A stretch of 64,000 bases of DNA, from contig NZ_JARULD010000001.1 of the NCBI RefSeq assembly GCF_029688735.1, forward strand, positions 124,001-188,000, written 5' to 3'. Under the pieces are notes generated by a model that saw nothing but the letters and a program-made list of their open reading frames with translations, was not told the origin of the DNA and did no database searches. Position 1 is the stretch's first letter; each line of letters starts with the position of its first letter. This DNA comes from Qipengyuania flavescens. GTDB lineage: Bacteria; Pseudomonadota; Alphaproteobacteria; Sphingomonadales; Sphingomonadaceae. The position numbers were made by a program, and so were the translations under genes. Of this stretch, positions 18,934 to 26,919 are shown piece by piece.

Positions 18934-18978
18934 GAAGGCCAGTCTCTCCTTAGGGCGAGGCTGGCCTTCTCATTTTTT
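18934..18978 (+). terminator. intrinsic terminator of the small-ORF transcript
   Basis: GAAGGCCAG and CTGGCCTTC form a perfect 9-bp stem, extended inward by CTC/GAG, followed by CATTTTTT. A second hairpin (AGCGGC/GCCGCT, 18907-18925) precedes it. It would separate the small-ORF transcript from ilvE. Confidence 0.85.
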
Positions 18979-19026
18979 CTGGTGCGAATTCTTTTTTGGG
19001 TGCGCTATCGACATCCGTCGATAGCT

Positions 19027-19111
19027 TGCGGCACCAGCCCACTCCCCCACCCGGCCACCCAATCAGTATAGTGCCGTGGGTGGCCGGGTGGGGGAGTGGG
19101 CTGGTGCCGCA
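19027..19111. repeat. perfect 35-bp inverted repeat with G-rich arms
   Basis: Two 35-bp arms, perfectly complementary, are separated by 15 bp. The right arm on the plus strand carries four G-runs (GGG, N5, GGG, N1, GGGGG, N3, GGG), a canonical G-quadruplex pattern; the left arm has the same on the minus strand. No T-run follows, so it is not a standard terminator. The spacer contains TATAGT. Two smaller stems follow before ilvE: GCGGAA/TTCCGC at 19120-19136 and GGTCAGGA/TCCTGACC at 19175-19196. Confidence 0.9.
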
Positions 19112-19262
19112 CGGAAAGCGCGGAAGCGGTTTCCGCACGCGACAAGAATCCGGAGTGTGCCGGTGCCGCCGCAAGGTCAGGACCGATATCCTGACCGCAC
19201 CAATCTCAAACACTCTCTCCCAAATCTTGCGAAAAATCCCCGCTGGCCTTACGCGCGCAGGC

Positions 19263-20342
19263 ATGGATTTCGAGCACCTCCCCCACCCCGCCCCCGTCCC
19301 CGGCGAGACGCGCCAGCAGGCGTTGCAGGACCCAGGCTTCGGCAAGCTCTTCACCGACCACATGGTCGTGATCGATTACGATGCCGATCAGGGCGGCTGG
19401 CACAAGGCGACGCTCGGCCCGCGCGAGCCGATCAGTCTAAATCCGGCAGCGGCCGTCCTGCATTACGCGCAGGAAATCTTCGAAGGCATGAAAGCATACA
19501 AGCAACCGGACGATGGCCTCGCCCTGTTCCGCCCCGAACAGAATGCCCGCCGCTTCAACGAAAGCGCGCGGCGCATGGCGATGCCCGAGCTGCCGGAAGA
19601 GCTGTTCCTCGAATCGATCCGGCAACTGGTCGGGGCGGACCGCGACTGGGTGCCGAGCGACCCCGACGGCTCGCTCTACCTGCGCCCCTTCATGTTCGCC
19701 TCCGAAGCCTTTCTCGGCGTACGTCCGGCCCGGCAGTACAAATATATCCTGATTGCCAGCCCCGTCGGCCCATATTTCAAGGGCGGCGCCAAGCCGGTGA
19801 AAATCTGGGTCAGCCGCAACTATACGCGCGCCGCCCCCGGCGGGACCGGCGCCGCGAAGACCGGCGGAAACTACGCCGCCAGCCTCGTCCCGCAGGCCGA
19901 GGGCATCGAAAACGGCTGCGACCAGGTCGTCTTCCTCGATGCGGTCGAGAAGAAATGGATCGAGGAACTGGGCGGCATGAACCTGTTCTTCGTGTTTGAC
20001 GACGGCACGGTGGTTACCCCACCCCTGACCGGCACGATCCTGCCTGGCATCACCCGCGACAGCCTCATCCAGTTGCTGCGCGAAGAGGGCCTGCAGGTAC
20101 GCGAGGAACCTTACAGCATCGACCAATGGCGCGCCGATGCCACTAGGGGCAAGCTGCTCGAGACGATGGCTTGCGGAACGGCTGCCGTCGTCACTCCGGT
20201 CGGCACGGTCCTTGGCCCGGATGGCGAATTCACCATCGGCAGCGGCGGCACCGGGCAAATGACCACCAAGGTCCGCGAGAAACTGGTCGGCATCCAGAAG
20301 GGCCGCGTCGCTGATACGAACGGCTGGGTGATGCGGCTGTAA
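19263..20342 (+). CDS. ilvE: branched-chain amino acid aminotransferase
   Basis: PLP enzyme exchanging amino groups between Leu/Ile/Val and 2-oxoglutarate. The 359-aa class IV fold protein has the PLP lysine in GAAKTGGNYAAS, the EIFEGMKAY substrate region, LYLRPFMFAS, and GTAAVVTPVG at the cofactor end. The start MDFEHLPHPAP fits the family N terminus; the frame is open for 270 nt upstream but crosses the inverted repeat and has no family sequence. The Shine-Dalgarno is weak (AGG close to the ATG). Structured DNA upstream may influence expression. Confidence 0.94.
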   Translation: MDFEHLPHPAPVPGETRQQALQDPGFGKLFTDHMVVIDYDADQGGWHKATLGPREPISLNPAAAVLHYAQEIFEGMKAYKQPDDGLALFRPEQNARRFNESARRMAMPELPEELFLESIRQLVGADRDWVPSDPDGSLYLRPFMFASEAFLGVRPARQYKYILIASPVGPYFKGGAKPVKIWVSRNYTRAAPGGTGAAKTGGNYAASLVPQAEGIENGCDQVVFLDAVEKKWIEELGGMNLFFVFDDGTVVTPPLTGTILPGITRDSLIQLLREEGLQVREEPYSIDQWRADATRGKLLETMACGTAAVVTPVGTVLGPDGEFTIGSGGTGQMTTKVREKLVGIQKGRVADTNGWVMRL

Positions 20343-20380
20343 GGCGCGTGCCACGCGCAGTTTACGCTCCTTCAAGGTCC

Positions 20381-20782
20381 ATGGGCTATGCAATGGCGAT
20401 GAGCACGACCGACCGTATCGTAACCGCCCAACTCGACGAGGCGCATGACGAACTGCATTACCGCTGTGGCGGTTTGTGGGACGTGCAATCGATCGACGAG
20501 TTGTTCGCCTGCCTCAACGAGGCCTGCCTGCCCTTGGTCAAGCAGCGCAAGGCGATCTATTCGCTCGGCGATTTCACCACTGCCGTGCCCCAGGATCGCG
20601 AGACTGCGGAAAAAATCGGCGACTATCTTCGCACCGCCAAGCAATTCGGCCTTAACCGGACCGCGATCTACGGTGCCCCGGTGCTGATGCGCATGCAGTA
20701 CAAGCGTGTCGCGCCGGATGTGATTGTCGAGTTCTTCGACACGAAACCCGAAGCGCTGCAATGGCTGCGCGCCGATCGCTGA
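20381..20782 (+). CDS. SpoIIAA/STAS-like small protein
   Basis: A 133-aa soluble protein. The pattern LHYRCGGLWDVQSIDELFAC, AIYSLGDFT, and a C-terminal FFDTKPEALQWL resembles the SpoIIAA-like fold seen in many proteobacterial orphan proteins; this assignment is by impression of the C terminus and is tentative. Three in-frame ATGs occur within 19 nt, so the true start could be up to 6 codons later (MSTTDRIV). It follows ilvE by 38 bp and converges with the LysR gene, to which it is directly adjacent. Confidence 0.65.
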   Translation: MGYAMAMSTTDRIVTAQLDEAHDELHYRCGGLWDVQSIDELFACLNEACLPLVKQRKAIYSLGDFTTAVPQDRETAEKIGDYLRTAKQFGLNRTAIYGAPVLMRMQYKRVAPDVIVEFFDTKPEALQWLRADR

Positions 20783-21685
20783 TCAGTCAGCGCATTCCTT
20801 CAAGGCATCGCGCATCGCATCGATCAGCCAGCTGGCGGCCGTCCTCGGCCGGGCATCGCGCCGCCACAAGGCGCTGAGCGTGTAATCGGCGCCTGGCTTT
20901 TCAGGCAGATCGAGCTCACACAATCGCCCTTCCACTAAATCGGCAGCGATAGTGTGTCGCGGCATGTTGCCCCAGCCGATCCCTTCCTTCAGCAGGGCAT
21001 GCTTCGCGCCGAGATCGGCCAGCCGCCAGCTTTGCGGAGACAGGACGGAGAACTCCCGCCCTTCGGTCAGTGGCGATCGATCGGACAGGACAAGCTGCAA
21101 GTGCTTGCGACTTTCGCCTGGCTTCACACCTGATCGCGCCAAGGGATGATCCGGCGCGGCGACCGGCACCAACTCGACCCGACCGATAGCCTGCCGTTCG
21201 AGCTCCTCGTGGCCGGCCAGCACAGGGCCGCCAATGGCAAGGTCGGCGCTGCCGTCCAGCAGACATGCGGCCACTGCTCCCAATGCTTCGACTTGTAGCC
21301 GCAGCGCGGTGGTCGGAAACATCGTCCGGAATCGACGCAGGACAGTCGCCGTAACTTCGCCCGGCATCATCACATCGACGACCAGCGAGACCTCGCTCTC
21401 GAGGCCCGCGTGGAGGCTCTGCGTTTTCGCCAAGAGCGTATCGATGCCATCGGCCACCGCCTTGGCTTCCACCAGCAGGCCCTTACCCGCCTCGGTCAGC
21501 ACCGGGCGGCGCGATCCCTCGCGCTCGAACAGCGACACGCCGAGCTGCGCCTCCATCTGCGAGATCCCGTAGCTGACGGCCGATACCGCCCGCCCCATCT
21601 TGCGCGCGGCTGCGCCGAAACTTCCTTCCTCGGCCACCGCGAGGAAGATGCGCAACTGATCGAGGCTAGGCTCGCCCAGCTTCAC
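20783..21685 (-). CDS. LysR-family transcriptional regulator
   Basis: A 300-aa regulator with an N-terminal winged helix (LDQLRIFLAVAEEGSFGAAA, then AVSYGISQMEAQLGVSLFE) and a periplasmic-binding-like effector domain. It is divergent from the pirin-azoR pair across 106 bp, the usual arrangement for a LysR and its target. Electrophiles or quinones are a guess at the signal, based only on the target genes. Confidence 0.92.
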   Translation of the reverse strand: MKLGEPSLDQLRIFLAVAEEGSFGAAARKMGRAVSAVSYGISQMEAQLGVSLFEREGSRRPVLTEAGKGLLVEAKAVADGIDTLLAKTQSLHAGLESEVSLVVDVMMPGEVTATVLRRFRTMFPTTALRLQVEALGAVAACLLDGSADLAIGGPVLAGHEELERQAIGRVELVPVAAPDHPLARSGVKPGESRKHLQLVLSDRSPLTEGREFSVLSPQSWRLADLGAKHALLKEGIGWGNMPRHTIAADLVEGRLCELDLPEKPGADYTLSALWRRDARPRTAASWLIDAMRDALKECAD

Positions 21686-21791
21686 TGTTCTGATTTCCTG
21701 AACATCTTGCCGCGTTTTATCGCAGTTATCGGAACAAGCAGCAAGGCCTATCTGCTAGTCCAACGACACCTTCCCTCACAGGAGCAGGCAA

Positions 21792-22493
21792 ATGATCGAA
21801 CACCGTCCCTTCGACAGTCTCGGCAAGGCCAATCATGGCTGGCTGGACGCGAACCACCACTTCTCCTTCGCCGGTTACCACGATCCTTCGCGCGTTAATT
21901 GGGGCGCGCTGCGCGTCTGGAACGACGACAAGATCGCGCCGAAGAGCGGCTTCCCTACCCATCCCCACAACGACATGGAAATCATCACCTATGTCCGCAC
22001 AGGCGCCATCACCCATCGCGACAGCATGGGCAACGAAGGCCGCACCGAAGCGGGCGATGTCCAGGTGATGAGCGCCGGGCGCGGCGTCGCGCATTCGGAA
22101 TTCAACCTGGAAGACGAAGAAACCACGCTGTTCCAGATCTGGATCATCCCGGAAGAGCGCGGCGGCGATCCGGGCTGGGGTGCGCGACAGTTTCCCAAAG
22201 GCGACCGCGCCGGACAGTTCGTGCCCCTCGCCAGCGGCGTCGCCAATGACGATGATGCCCTCCCCATCCGCACCGATGCCCGCGTGCTCGGCGCGACCGT
22301 GAAGGTGGGCGAAAGCGTGACATACACGCCGCGTACTGCCGACCGTCACCTCTACCTCGTGCCCGCCACCGGCAGCATTCGCGTGGGCGACATCGAAGCG
22401 CAGGCCCGCGATGGCATCGCCATTACCAAGGAAGACAGCATCACCATTACCGCCCTCGAGGACAGCGAACTCGTCCTCGTCGATGCGGCCTGA
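21792..22493 (+). CDS. pirin family protein
   Basis: A 233-aa bicupin. The N-terminal cupin has the metal-ligand set HPHNDMEIITYV and GEVQVMSAG-like VQVMSAGRGVAHSE; the length matches YhhW-type pirins, some of which have quercetinase activity. GGAGCAG lies just before the ATG. It is followed after 14 bp by azoR, so the two are one operon under the divergent LysR. Together they suggest protection against aromatic electrophiles or quinones (inference). Confidence 0.9.
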   Translation: MIEHRPFDSLGKANHGWLDANHHFSFAGYHDPSRVNWGALRVWNDDKIAPKSGFPTHPHNDMEIITYVRTGAITHRDSMGNEGRTEAGDVQVMSAGRGVAHSEFNLEDEETTLFQIWIIPEERGGDPGWGARQFPKGDRAGQFVPLASGVANDDDALPIRTDARVLGATVKVGESVTYTPRTADRHLYLVPATGSIRVGDIEAQARDGIAITKEDSITITALEDSELVLVDAA

Positions 22494-22507
22494 GCAGGAG
22501 TAGAGCC

Positions 22508-23092
22508 ATGACGAATATCCTCCACATCACCAGCAGCATCCGCGGCGATGACAGCGTTTCGACCAGCCTCGGCAACAGACTGGTCGAAAAGCTCGCTGGC
22601 AAGAACGTCGTCACGCGCGACCTCGCCAAGAACGACCTACCCTTCATCGATGCCGAACGGCATGCGGCCAACCTTGCGCCCTACGCCGACCGTTCGGAGA
22701 CGCAGCATGGTCTAGCGAAGATCGCCGACGAGCTGATCGACGAACTCGAGGCAGCCGATACGATCGTCTTCAGCGTACCGGTCTACAACTTCACGATTCC
22801 CGCCACGCTGAAGGCCTGGGCCGATCTCGTCGCGCGCGCCGGACGAACCTTCCGCTACACGCAGAACGGACCGGAAGGCCTGCTAACCGGCAAGACGGTT
22901 TATATCACGGCAGCGACCGGCGGAACGGCGATCGGCAGCGATATCGATTTCATGTCGCCCTGGTTGAAGTTCTTCCTCGGCTTCCTCGGCATGACCGATG
23001 TGCGGATAGTCGCAGCGGACGGCATCATGGGCGAAGGCGGCGAAGAGAAAATTGCCGAGGCCCATCAGGAAGTCGAACGGCTGGCCGCGTAA
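22508..23092 (+). CDS. azoR: FMN-dependent NADH-azoreductase/quinone reductase
   Basis: A 194-aa flavodoxin-like enzyme that reduces quinones and azo compounds with NADH. The FMN-binding N terminus NILHITSSIRGDDSVST, the FSVPVYNFTIPATLKAW segment and the AATGGTAIGSDIDF loop are typical of AzoR. It is transcribed with the pirin gene and ends at a strong terminator that also overlaps the 3' end of nadE. Confidence 0.93.
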   Translation: MTNILHITSSIRGDDSVSTSLGNRLVEKLAGKNVVTRDLAKNDLPFIDAERHAANLAPYADRSETQHGLAKIADELIDELEAADTIVFSVPVYNFTIPATLKAWADLVARAGRTFRYTQNGPEGLLTGKTVYITAATGGTAIGSDIDFMSPWLKFFLGFLGMTDVRIVAADGIMGEGGEEKIAEAHQEVERLAA

Positions 23093-23125
23093 TCCTCCGA
23101 CCCTCCCCTCCCTTACGCGCCAGCG

Positions 23126-23167
23126 ACGTGCCGGGAAGTTCTATCAGCTTCCCGGCACGTTTCTTTT
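23126..23167 (+). terminator. azoR terminator overlapping the nadE 3' end
   Basis: ACGTGCCGGGAAG and CTTCCCGGCACGT form a perfect 13-bp stem with a 9-nt loop, followed by TTCTTTT on the plus strand. The convergent nadE reads through the right arm and its stop codon lies in the loop, so the stem also encodes the last NadE residues. Confidence 0.9.
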
Positions 23168-25204
23168 GAGGTCGTCGAGCCAGACATCGGCCACCGCATC
23201 GCTGGGTGCCCGCCAGTCGCCACGCGGGGAGAGCGCCCCGCCTGCGCTGACCTTCGGGCCATTGGGCAAGGCGCTGCGCTTGAACTGGCTGAATTCGAAG
23301 AAGCGCTTCAGGAAATTCTCGAGCCACTTCGCGATCGTGGCGAGGTCGTATTCGTTCTTCCGATTTTCGGGAAAATCTATCGGCCACAGGCCTTCCTTCG
23401 CATCCTTCCACGCATGCCATGCAAGGAACGCGACATGGCTCGGGCTCTGTCCCCAGCGGACAATGTGGTGGAGGAAGAAGTCGTTCAACTCGTAGGGCCC
23501 GATGATCGACTGGGTGGACTGGATCGCGCCGTCCTCACCCGCAGGCACAAGCTCCGGGCTGATCTCGGTATCGAGAATGGCGAGCAGCACGTCGTCGCAT
23601 TGCTCGTCGAACTGGCTGGTCGTTGTGGTCCAGCGGATCAGGTACTGGATCAGCGTCTTGGGAACGCCTGCGTTGACGGCGTAGTGGCTCATCTGATCGC
23701 CCACACCATAGGTGCACCAGCCGAGCGCCAGTTCCGACAGATCGCCCGTGCCAATCACGAACCCCGAATGATGGCCCGCCAAGCGGAAGAGGTAGTCGGT
23801 ACGCAGCCCGGCCTGCACGTTCTCGAACGTCACATCGTAATGCGGCTCGCCATCGGCAAAGGGGTGGCCGATGTCTTCGAGCATCTGCCGCGCGGCGGGC
23901 TTGATATCGATTTCTTCCGCGGTGATCTCGAACGCTTTCATGAGCTTCCATGCGTTCGACTTGGTGTCGTCCGACGTCGCAAAGCCGGGCATGGTGTAGC
24001 CGCGAATGTCGCTGCGTGAGCGCCCGAGTCGATCCATCGCCTTGGCCGCCACCAGCAAGGCATGCGTGCTGTCGAGCCCGCCCGAAATGCCGATCACCAG
24101 CGATTTCGCACCGGTCGCCTGTATGCGGCGCATCAGCGCATCGACCTGGATGTTGAAGGCCTCGTAGCAATCCTCGTCCAGCTTGTGCGCGCGGTTGGGC
24201 ACGAAAGGGAAGCGGCGGATCGGGCGGATAAGATCGGCACCGTCCGGCTCATATTGGTGCGTAAATAGGACCGTGCGGTAGAAGTCCTCTGGTCGTCCCG
24301 CTGCTTCGGCTGCATCATTGAAGGTCTGCATCCGCATGCGGTCGTTGAGAATCCGCCCCGTATCGATGTCGGCAATGCATAGTTCGGGCTCGAGATCGAA
24401 CCGAACGCTTTCCGCCAGGAGATCGCCCAGTTCGTAAATCATTCCCTGACCATCCCAAGCGAGGTCGGTGGTACTCTCTCCGTGTCCACTTGCCGAATAA
24501 GCGTAGGCGCAAACGCAGCGAGACGAGCTTGCACGACTCAGTAAGTGACGTTCGTCCGATTTCCCGATCGTGATGTTCGACGCCGACAAGTTCAAGATCA
24601 TCGTGGCCCCTGCGAGCGCGGCCAGGACGCCAGGTGGCTGCGGTGCCCAAAAATCCTCGCAAATCTCTATGCCGAATACGAAACCTTCAAGGTTTTCTGC
24701 CGAGAACAGGATGTCCGTTCCAAAGGGGACCTGCTTGTCTCCGACGCAAATTTCCAACCCTTGGATGCTGCGGCCGTGAGCAAACCATCGTTTCTCGTAG
24801 AATTCACGATAGTTGGGAAGATAGCTCTTCGGAATTACCCCGAGTATCTTGCCCCGCGCGATCACGATCGCACAATTGTAGATTCGACCCTTATGCCGCA
24901 GAGGAGCGCCGATTACGAGAACGGGCGACAAATCCCTTGAAGCATCACGGATTTGCTCAAGGTGGAGTTCTACCGATTCCAGTAGCGCCGTCTGCAGGTG
25001 AAGATCGTCGATCGCGTAGGAGGAAAGGCAAAGCTCCGGATAAAGCAGCAGGTCGACATGCAGCTCATCTGCTTTTTTTGCCTGCTCCACGATACCTTGC
25101 GCATTGTAAGCTACGTCGGCTGTCCGCACTTTCGGCGTTGCAGTCGCTAGCCGGACAAACCCATGCGTATGCCTGTCGAAGAAAGGATGGAGATCGCCGG
25201 TCAT
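23144..25204 (-). CDS. nadE: glutamine-dependent NAD+ synthase
   Basis: Amidates nicotinate adenine dinucleotide to NAD+, with ammonia from glutamine. The 686-aa protein has an N-terminal nitrilase-type amidase domain (Glu in LLLYPELCLSSYA, Lys in VIPKSYLPNYREFYEKRWF, Cys in FGIEICEDFW) and a C-terminal synthetase domain with the PP-loop GISGGLDSTHALLVA. This is the long two-domain type. Its start overlaps the pncC-like gene by 4 nt, linking de novo and recycling steps. The C-terminal codons are constrained by the azoR terminator stem. Confidence 0.95.
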   Translation of the reverse strand: MTGDLHPFFDRHTHGFVRLATATPKVRTADVAYNAQGIVEQAKKADELHVDLLLYPELCLSSYAIDDLHLQTALLESVELHLEQIRDASRDLSPVLVIGAPLRHKGRIYNCAIVIARGKILGVIPKSYLPNYREFYEKRWFAHGRSIQGLEICVGDKQVPFGTDILFSAENLEGFVFGIEICEDFWAPQPPGVLAALAGATMILNLSASNITIGKSDERHLLSRASSSRCVCAYAYSASGHGESTTDLAWDGQGMIYELGDLLAESVRFDLEPELCIADIDTGRILNDRMRMQTFNDAAEAAGRPEDFYRTVLFTHQYEPDGADLIRPIRRFPFVPNRAHKLDEDCYEAFNIQVDALMRRIQATGAKSLVIGISGGLDSTHALLVAAKAMDRLGRSRSDIRGYTMPGFATSDDTKSNAWKLMKAFEITAEEIDIKPAARQMLEDIGHPFADGEPHYDVTFENVQAGLRTDYLFRLAGHHSGFVIGTGDLSELALGWCTYGVGDQMSHYAVNAGVPKTLIQYLIRWTTTTSQFDEQCDDVLLAILDTEISPELVPAGEDGAIQSTQSIIGPYELNDFFLHHIVRWGQSPSHVAFLAWHAWKDAKEGLWPIDFPENRKNEYDLATIAKWLENFLKRFFEFSQFKRSALPNGPKVSAGGALSPRGDWRAPSDAVADVWLDDLKRNVPGS

Positions 25205-25710
25205 TTGAGAAGTGCGTTCTTCATCATCATGAGCGCCACTTCAAGTGCTGCAAGCCGGACGCCGTCCCGCCCGATTTCCCCAAAATGCCGTTCGCAGTGC
25301 TCCGAGGCTTCTCCTTTGAGCAGACATGCGAAATGAACAAGCCCCTCTTCGTCCGTAGGCCCGGCCGGCCCGGCAAAACCGGTAATCGATACGACGACAT
25401 CCGCTTCGGATTTTTGCAGTGCGCCCTGCGCCATGGCAATTGCGACTTCCCGGCTGACTGCACCACAATTTTCGATCTCGCTGCTGTCGCAATCGAGCAT
25501 CTCACATTTTGCTTCATCCGAATAGGTGACGAAAGCTCGTTCGAAAACGTGCGATAAACCGCTGACATCGGTCAACACAGCTGCCAACAGCCCGCCGGTG
25601 CAGCTTTCCGCCGATGCGAGCCGCAGACCCTTCGTCTTGGCCAACTCGAGGACGTGCTCGGCTAAAGTAGAAATTTCCTCAGGAAGTATGGGGTCGATCG
25701 TCTCGGCCAT
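25201..25710 (-). CDS. pncC: CinA C-terminal family, NMN amidohydrolase
   Basis: A 169-aa stand-alone CinA C-terminal domain: LASAESCTGGLLAAVLTDV, VTYSDEAKCEML and SITGFAGPAGPTDEEGLVH. Such proteins deamidate nicotinamide mononucleotide to nicotinate mononucleotide, returning the by-product of DNA ligase to NAD synthesis. The ATGA overlap with nadE gives a functional reason for the pairing, since NadE completes the same route. The N-terminal MoCF/CinA domain is absent, which is normal for PncC. Confidence 0.9.
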   Translation of the reverse strand: MAETIDPILPEEISTLAEHVLELAKTKGLRLASAESCTGGLLAAVLTDVSGLSHVFERAFVTYSDEAKCEMLDCDSSEIENCGAVSREVAIAMAQGALQKSEADVVVSITGFAGPAGPTDEEGLVHFACLLKGEASEHCERHFGEIGRDGVRLAALEVALMMMKNALLK

Positions 25711-25777
25711 AGCCGCTTTCCCTCTGAAACAAGTCGGGCTGTGTGTCTAAACGCAGCTACTACCCAACCTTGCCAGA

Positions 25778-26854
25778 TCAGACCGGTTCCTGTTCTTTCA
25801 TTCGCATCTCGTTGCGAAACCCGTTCAACACCGGGCCCGCCGAATGCGTCGCTCCGGCTTGATGTGCGAAGGCAAGCATCAGGTTGTTGCCCAAGCCACC
25901 GGGATTGAGCTTGATTGCCTCCTCGCCGACCCCGTCGTCCTCGATAGTCAGTCGCCAGCCACCATCGACCGATTGCAGAAACACACCGATCTTGCCGAGC
26001 CGACCTTCGGGGAACGCGTATTTCGCACAGTTCGAGATGGCCTCGTTAAGGTAGAGGCCGATCGCCACTGCCGTTTCGCTCGGCAGCCTCATCGGTTCTA
26101 TTTCGCGATATACATGGATATTGTCGGTCAGTGCAGCGCGCTCGATCCGGTCCAGCAGGACATCGAGGTAGGGCTTCATCGCGACATCGCCGCCTTCTTC
26201 GTGGTCCATCGTCAAAGTTGAATAGGCATCGGCGAAGGTCCGCACGCGGCCGACGGCATCTTCCAACGCGCCATGCAGGGCGGGATCGGGCATCTGCCGT
26301 TTCTGGATTTCGAGCAGGCTGGCCACGAGCGCGAAGTTGTTCTTGGTGCGATGCTCGAGCTCTGCAAGCAGCGTCAGCCGTTTATCCGCGCGTTCGCGAA
26401 TTTCCTTCATGGTACTTTGCGCGGCTCGGCGAAACGCTTCGGCAAAAACGATGACGATCAGGCAGCAAACGGCGTTGAGCAGCACGCGCGCCGGATCGGT
26501 AGGATTCGTCAGGAGGAAGGACGACTGCCCCGGCAATACGAAATACCACGCCCAAAAGAAGGTGACGATGAAAGCCACCAGCCCCGCCCGCCAGTGACCA
26601 TAGAAGGTCGCCAGCAACACTGTCGGATAAATCAGCGCGAACGGCCCGGACTCCGGCGCCCACATATCATAGAGCGACCGCAGCCCAATCATCGCCGCTG
26701 CACAAATAGCACCGAACGTCAGCTGCGCCGCGAGCTTCCCGCGACCAGTGATGAATTGTCGACTGACATCGAATTCCGCGAGACGCTGCACCCCGTCTCT
26801 CCCATCGGGGAAGCTAATTCCGTAAGCACGTTGCGGTTCGGAAAGCCGAAACAC
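25778..26854 (-). CDS. membrane sensor histidine kinase (DUF4118 and HisKA_2 type)
   Basis: A 358-aa protein. An N-terminal DUF4118-like membrane region with about four helices (residues 40-140, including LIYPTVLLATFYGHWRAGLV) is followed by a HisKA_2/HWE-like dimerisation segment with the phospho-acceptor His168 in ELEHRTKNNFALVASLLEIQ. The HATPase has NEAISNCAKYAF and LTIEDDGVG. Kinases of this class often feed the alphaproteobacterial general stress response, but no response regulator, PhyR or NepR is beside it. The signal is unknown. Confidence 0.88.
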   Translation of the reverse strand: MFRLSEPQRAYGISFPDGRDGVQRLAEFDVSRQFITGRGKLAAQLTFGAICAAAMIGLRSLYDMWAPESGPFALIYPTVLLATFYGHWRAGLVAFIVTFFWAWYFVLPGQSSFLLTNPTDPARVLLNAVCCLIVIVFAEAFRRAAQSTMKEIRERADKRLTLLAELEHRTKNNFALVASLLEIQKRQMPDPALHGALEDAVGRVRTFADAYSTLTMDHEEGGDVAMKPYLDVLLDRIERAALTDNIHVYREIEPMRLPSETAVAIGLYLNEAISNCAKYAFPEGRLGKIGVFLQSVDGGWRLTIEDDGVGEEAIKLNPGGLGNNLMLAFAHQAGATHSAGPVLNGFRNEMRMKEQEPV

Positions 26855-26919
26855 CCCGAGGCATCGGCTCCGCTCTTATATTGAGATTATTGCAACCTGT
26901 CGACTCGTCTTGCGCACAA

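Noticed and set aside
18825-18978. Leader-peptide attenuator for ilvE
   Set aside because: The peptide has no run of Leu, Ile or Val codons, the terminator has no visible alternative antiterminator, and ilvE starts about 285 bp further on.
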